From contig CAYGZL010000092.1 of assembly GCA_964354345.1 (NCBI GenBank), positions 1-7,921 of the forward strand: a DNA stretch of 7,921 bases. The letters run 5' to 3'. Positions 6,701 through 7,921 of this stretch are shown here, piece by piece. The DNA comes from CAYGZL01 sp964354345 (GTDB taxonomy: Bacteria; Chloroflexota; Anaerolineae; Anaerolineales; UBA4823). Both the position numbers and the translations under genes were made by a program. The stretch's first letter is position 1. Each line of letters starts with the position of its first letter. The notes beneath the pieces were generated by a model that made no database searches, was not told the origin of the DNA, and was given only the letters and a program-made list of their open reading frames with translations.

Positions 6701-7921
6701 GGTCCCCGACCGTCCCGTTGAATTGCGCGCCGCCCGCCTGGAATGGAAATACAAGGATGGCGACTGGCAGGAAATCGAGGTGGATGTCCAGCAGTGTAGC
6801 CTTGGTTCACAAAAAGAGCCAGTCACCTGCACCTTCCAGACCCCGGTAGGCGGCAGCTATAAGATCACCGCCGTTGTCACCGATTCCAACGCTCGCAAGA
6901 ACCAGAGCCAAATCACCCGTTGGGTCACCGGCGGTCAACGACCCCCCAGCCGCAAGGTTGAACAAGAACAAGTCACTCTCATCCCAGACAAAGAATCCTA
7001 CCAGCCCGGTGAGGTGGCAAAAATCCTGGTGCAGGCTCCTTTCACCCCTGCCGAAGGTCTGCTGACCGTCACCCGCAGCGGTATTCTCTACACGGAGCGC
7101 TTCCAGGTCAAGGATGGCACAGCCACCCTGGAAATCCCTATCAAAGATGCACACATCCCCAACCTGAATCTCCAGGTCGACCTGGCCGGCAGCGCCCCAC
7201 GCCTCGATGACCAGGGCAACCCCCTTTCCCAGGTTGACCCCCGTCCCGCCTACGCCACCGGTGAGCTTACCCTGCCTATCCCGCCCCTCACACGCAGCCT
7301 GACTGTAACGGCGCTACCCGAACAAAAGGAGTTGTCTCCGGGCAGTGAGACGACGATTAATGTCACTGTCACCGACGCTAAAGGCCATCCCGTCCCTGGC
7401 GCTGAGCTGGCAGTTGTGGTGGTTGATGAAGCCATCCTGGCTCTCTCCAACTACCAGCTTGCAGATCCGCTGGCGGTGTTCTATCCCGAACGATCCGTCC
7501 ACCTCAACAGTATTTACAGCCGCGCCAACCTCATCTTGCTCGATCCGCAAGCCCTGGCTGCTCAGGCTGGCTCAGCCACAACGGTTGAAGTCTCCAAGGA
7601 AGTCATGGTCCAGTCCACCATGGTCGCTCCCATGGCGGCCCTGGAAGCCCCTTCCATCCGAGATTCCGCCGGAGCTCAAGGCAATCAGGCTGAACCGATC
7701 AATGTACGCTCCGACTTCAACCCCCTGGCTGCTTTCGCCCCCTCCGTCTCCACCGGCAGTGATGGCACTGCCCAGGTCGGCATCAAGTTGCCCGACAACC
7801 TGACCCGCTACCGCGTGATGGTGGTCGCAGTTGACGAGAATCGCCAGTTTGGCAAGGCCGAATCTAACCTGGTAGCCCGCCTGCCCTTGATGGTCCGTCC
7901 TTCTGCCCCGCGCTTCCTCAA
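3708..7921 (+). CDS. Bacterial alpha-2-macroglobulin-like protein with N-terminal Ig-like domains, 3'-truncated
   Basis: This is a predicted extracytoplasmic protease inhibitor of the alpha-2-macroglobulin family, which traps proteases after cleavage of a bait region. The frame stays open for 1404 codons to the window edge. ATG 3708 is the first start after the in-frame TAA at 3687; no strong ribosome site is seen. Order: basic N-terminus, hydrophobic segment 15-36, Thr/Ser/Pro/Gln-rich linker about 38-165, three Ig-like (Big_5-type) domains about 169-272, 273-398 and 399-495, then macroglobulin domains. These include FDDRKIYRPGE (720-730, MG2 hallmark), EFRRPEFEV (825-833), a bait-region domain from about 1089 (DKESYQPGE), VVDEAILAL (1239 on), a flexible stretch 1281-1333, and the A2M domain start FNPLAAFAPSV to LPDNLTRYRVM (1362-1371 region). 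The thioester CxEQ site would lie beyond the window. No lipobox cysteine follows the hydrophobic segment, unlike E. coli YfhM. ASA at 28-30 could be a signal peptidase site, so the mature protein may be anchored or secreted. The only four cysteines form two close pairs (404/412, 1030/1041). Confidence 0.94.
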   Translation, partial: MSKTLKEIINQKRSLIITFLVVIGILFASAAGYLAVTKLRSTTTGQPTETAPGVTTMQPSGLTKGNLVSASSSESQASTAPISIQLSEGQAQPQAVRPLTPSAGEPLSDQAIQDILARLPDLAVEPQDQVEFRLAQSPIPPPRPGSTLPQGFPPTEKPLEPETVTTGPLQVLRYAPEGELKIAPFISITFNQPMVPLATLQDLSAAQVPAIIEPSLPGTWRWVGTRTLTFQYASEQIDRLPKATDYRVTIPAGVKSATGNALAEAVVWSFSTPPPAITWSYPDQSPQPLDPIFISHFDQNIDAVAVLKTIRGTAAGKSFALQQLTESDLKTLPKSSTFDSKHIANLMAGHWVAFRAASPLPADTEITVTVGPGTPSAEGPRLTETAQTYTFRTYARLRVESHDCHRADQTLCLPLTPFYISFNNPLDVTTFKESQVRVKPELPGASVDVQYTTLIIRGAPLSQTKYTITLSGDLRDVYGQVLGEDTEVSFQIGTAEARLYGPEQAFITLDPAAKKPVLSVYDLNYPRLDTRIYAVQPSDWHDFQYAFSQYRSSNEKLSLPGQLVQYKTITVEAGADTLTQVDLDLSQFIKGQFGHFIVVVAPPTDLLKDDRAMTRQTVIVWVQITHIGLDAFNDGSQMIAWTTSLKDGAPLAGVAISSDQALPDVVTGVDGLTRFSFPNGFSYLTATLGDDTALLPSSPYGWETVWINEPRVDDLRWYVFDDRKIYRPGEQIHAKGWIRRIGSKPDGDVSLVGPELSSIRYQIVGPQGNELGNGQLAVNALGGFDLAFTIPENVNLGYSQLILDAEGALGAITSQRYIHGFQILEFRRPEFEVTARNETSGPYFAGGQATLAVEAKYYAGGPLPNAEVKWQVTSSPGTYSPPNWPDFTFGSWTPWWFYNKSYPGYRETTNIESFTGQTDASGTHYLRLNFSSSEQAQPLSVQAEATVMDVNRQAWTGSTTLLVHPADLYIGLRSATYFVERGKPLKIDFIVTDLDGNPVPDRPVELRAARLEWKYKDGDWQEIEVDVQQCSLGSQKEPVTCTFQTPVGGSYKITAVVTDSNARKNQSQITRWVTGGQRPPSRKVEQEQVTLIPDKESYQPGEVAKILVQAPFTPAEGLLTVTRSGILYTERFQVKDGTATLEIPIKDAHIPNLNLQVDLAGSAPRLDDQGNPLSQVDPRPAYATGELTLPIPPLTRSLTVTALPEQKELSPGSETTINVTVTDAKGHPVPGAELAVVVVDEAILALSNYQLADPLAVFYPERSVHLNSIYSRANLILLDPQALAAQAGSATTVEVSKEVMVQSTMVAPMAALEAPSIRDSAGAQGNQAEPINVRSDFNPLAAFAPSVSTGSDGTAQVGIKLPDNLTRYRVMVVAVDENRQFGKAESNLVARLPLMVRPSAPRFL

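Noticed and set aside
7605..7640. Three CATGG repeats close together as a possible repeat element
   Set aside because: They encode Met-containing codons in the flexible segment of the macroglobulin, the spacing is uneven, and they are expected from local codon choice.
1..7921. CRISPR arrays, tRNA or rRNA genes, transposases, integrases or phage genes
   Set aside because: I saw no regular spaced repeats, RNA gene signatures or mobile-element proteins on either strand.

Overview
The window carries four genes, all on the + strand. The first three sit in a tight cluster. A 111-nt gap then separates them from one very long gene that runs off the right edge. The G+C content is moderately high, and one gene starts with TTG. 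The large alpha-2-macroglobulin-like protein has bacterial-type Ig-like domains at its N-terminus and a membrane segment instead of a lipobox. Together these suggest a bacterium such as an Anaerolineae-type member of Chloroflexota. That assignment is an inference from gene style, not from a marker gene.

Positions 1-2338 hold the first two enzymes of de novo NAD synthesis from aspartate. The first is the 3' part of nadA (quinolinate synthase, open at the left edge). The second is a complete nadB (L-aspartate oxidase) that starts 4 nt after nadA stops, on a TTG codon with its ribosome binding site inside the end of nadA. NadB oxidises L-aspartate to iminoaspartate, and NadA condenses this with dihydroxyacetone phosphate to give quinolinate. 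nadC, the next step, is not in the window. NadA shows an apparent insertion of about 20 residues between its first and second cluster cysteines, and a short tandem DNA repeat lies inside it.

Positions 2355-3596 hold a Gfo/Idh/MocA-family NAD(P)-dependent oxidoreductase that starts 16 nt after nadB behind a strong Shine-Dalgarno sequence. It is probably co-transcribed with nadAB, but its substrate cannot be read from the sequence.

Positions 3597-3707 are non-coding. They hold a possible extended -10 promoter and a run of degenerate 7-bp repeats that can also fold as a short hairpin.

From 3708 to the end there is one uninterrupted reading frame of 1404 codons with no stop in the window. It encodes the N-terminal part of a bacterial alpha-2-macroglobulin-like protein, a predicted surface protease trap. 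The order is membrane segment, low-complexity stalk, three Ig-like domains, macroglobulin domains, bait-region domain, and the start of the A2M domain. The window ends before the place where a thioester motif would be expected.

I did not find an undescribed multi-gene system. The most useful leads are the NadA insertion, the oxidoreductase linked to the nad genes, the heptamer repeat, and the anchoring, cysteine pattern and bait segment of the macroglobulin.
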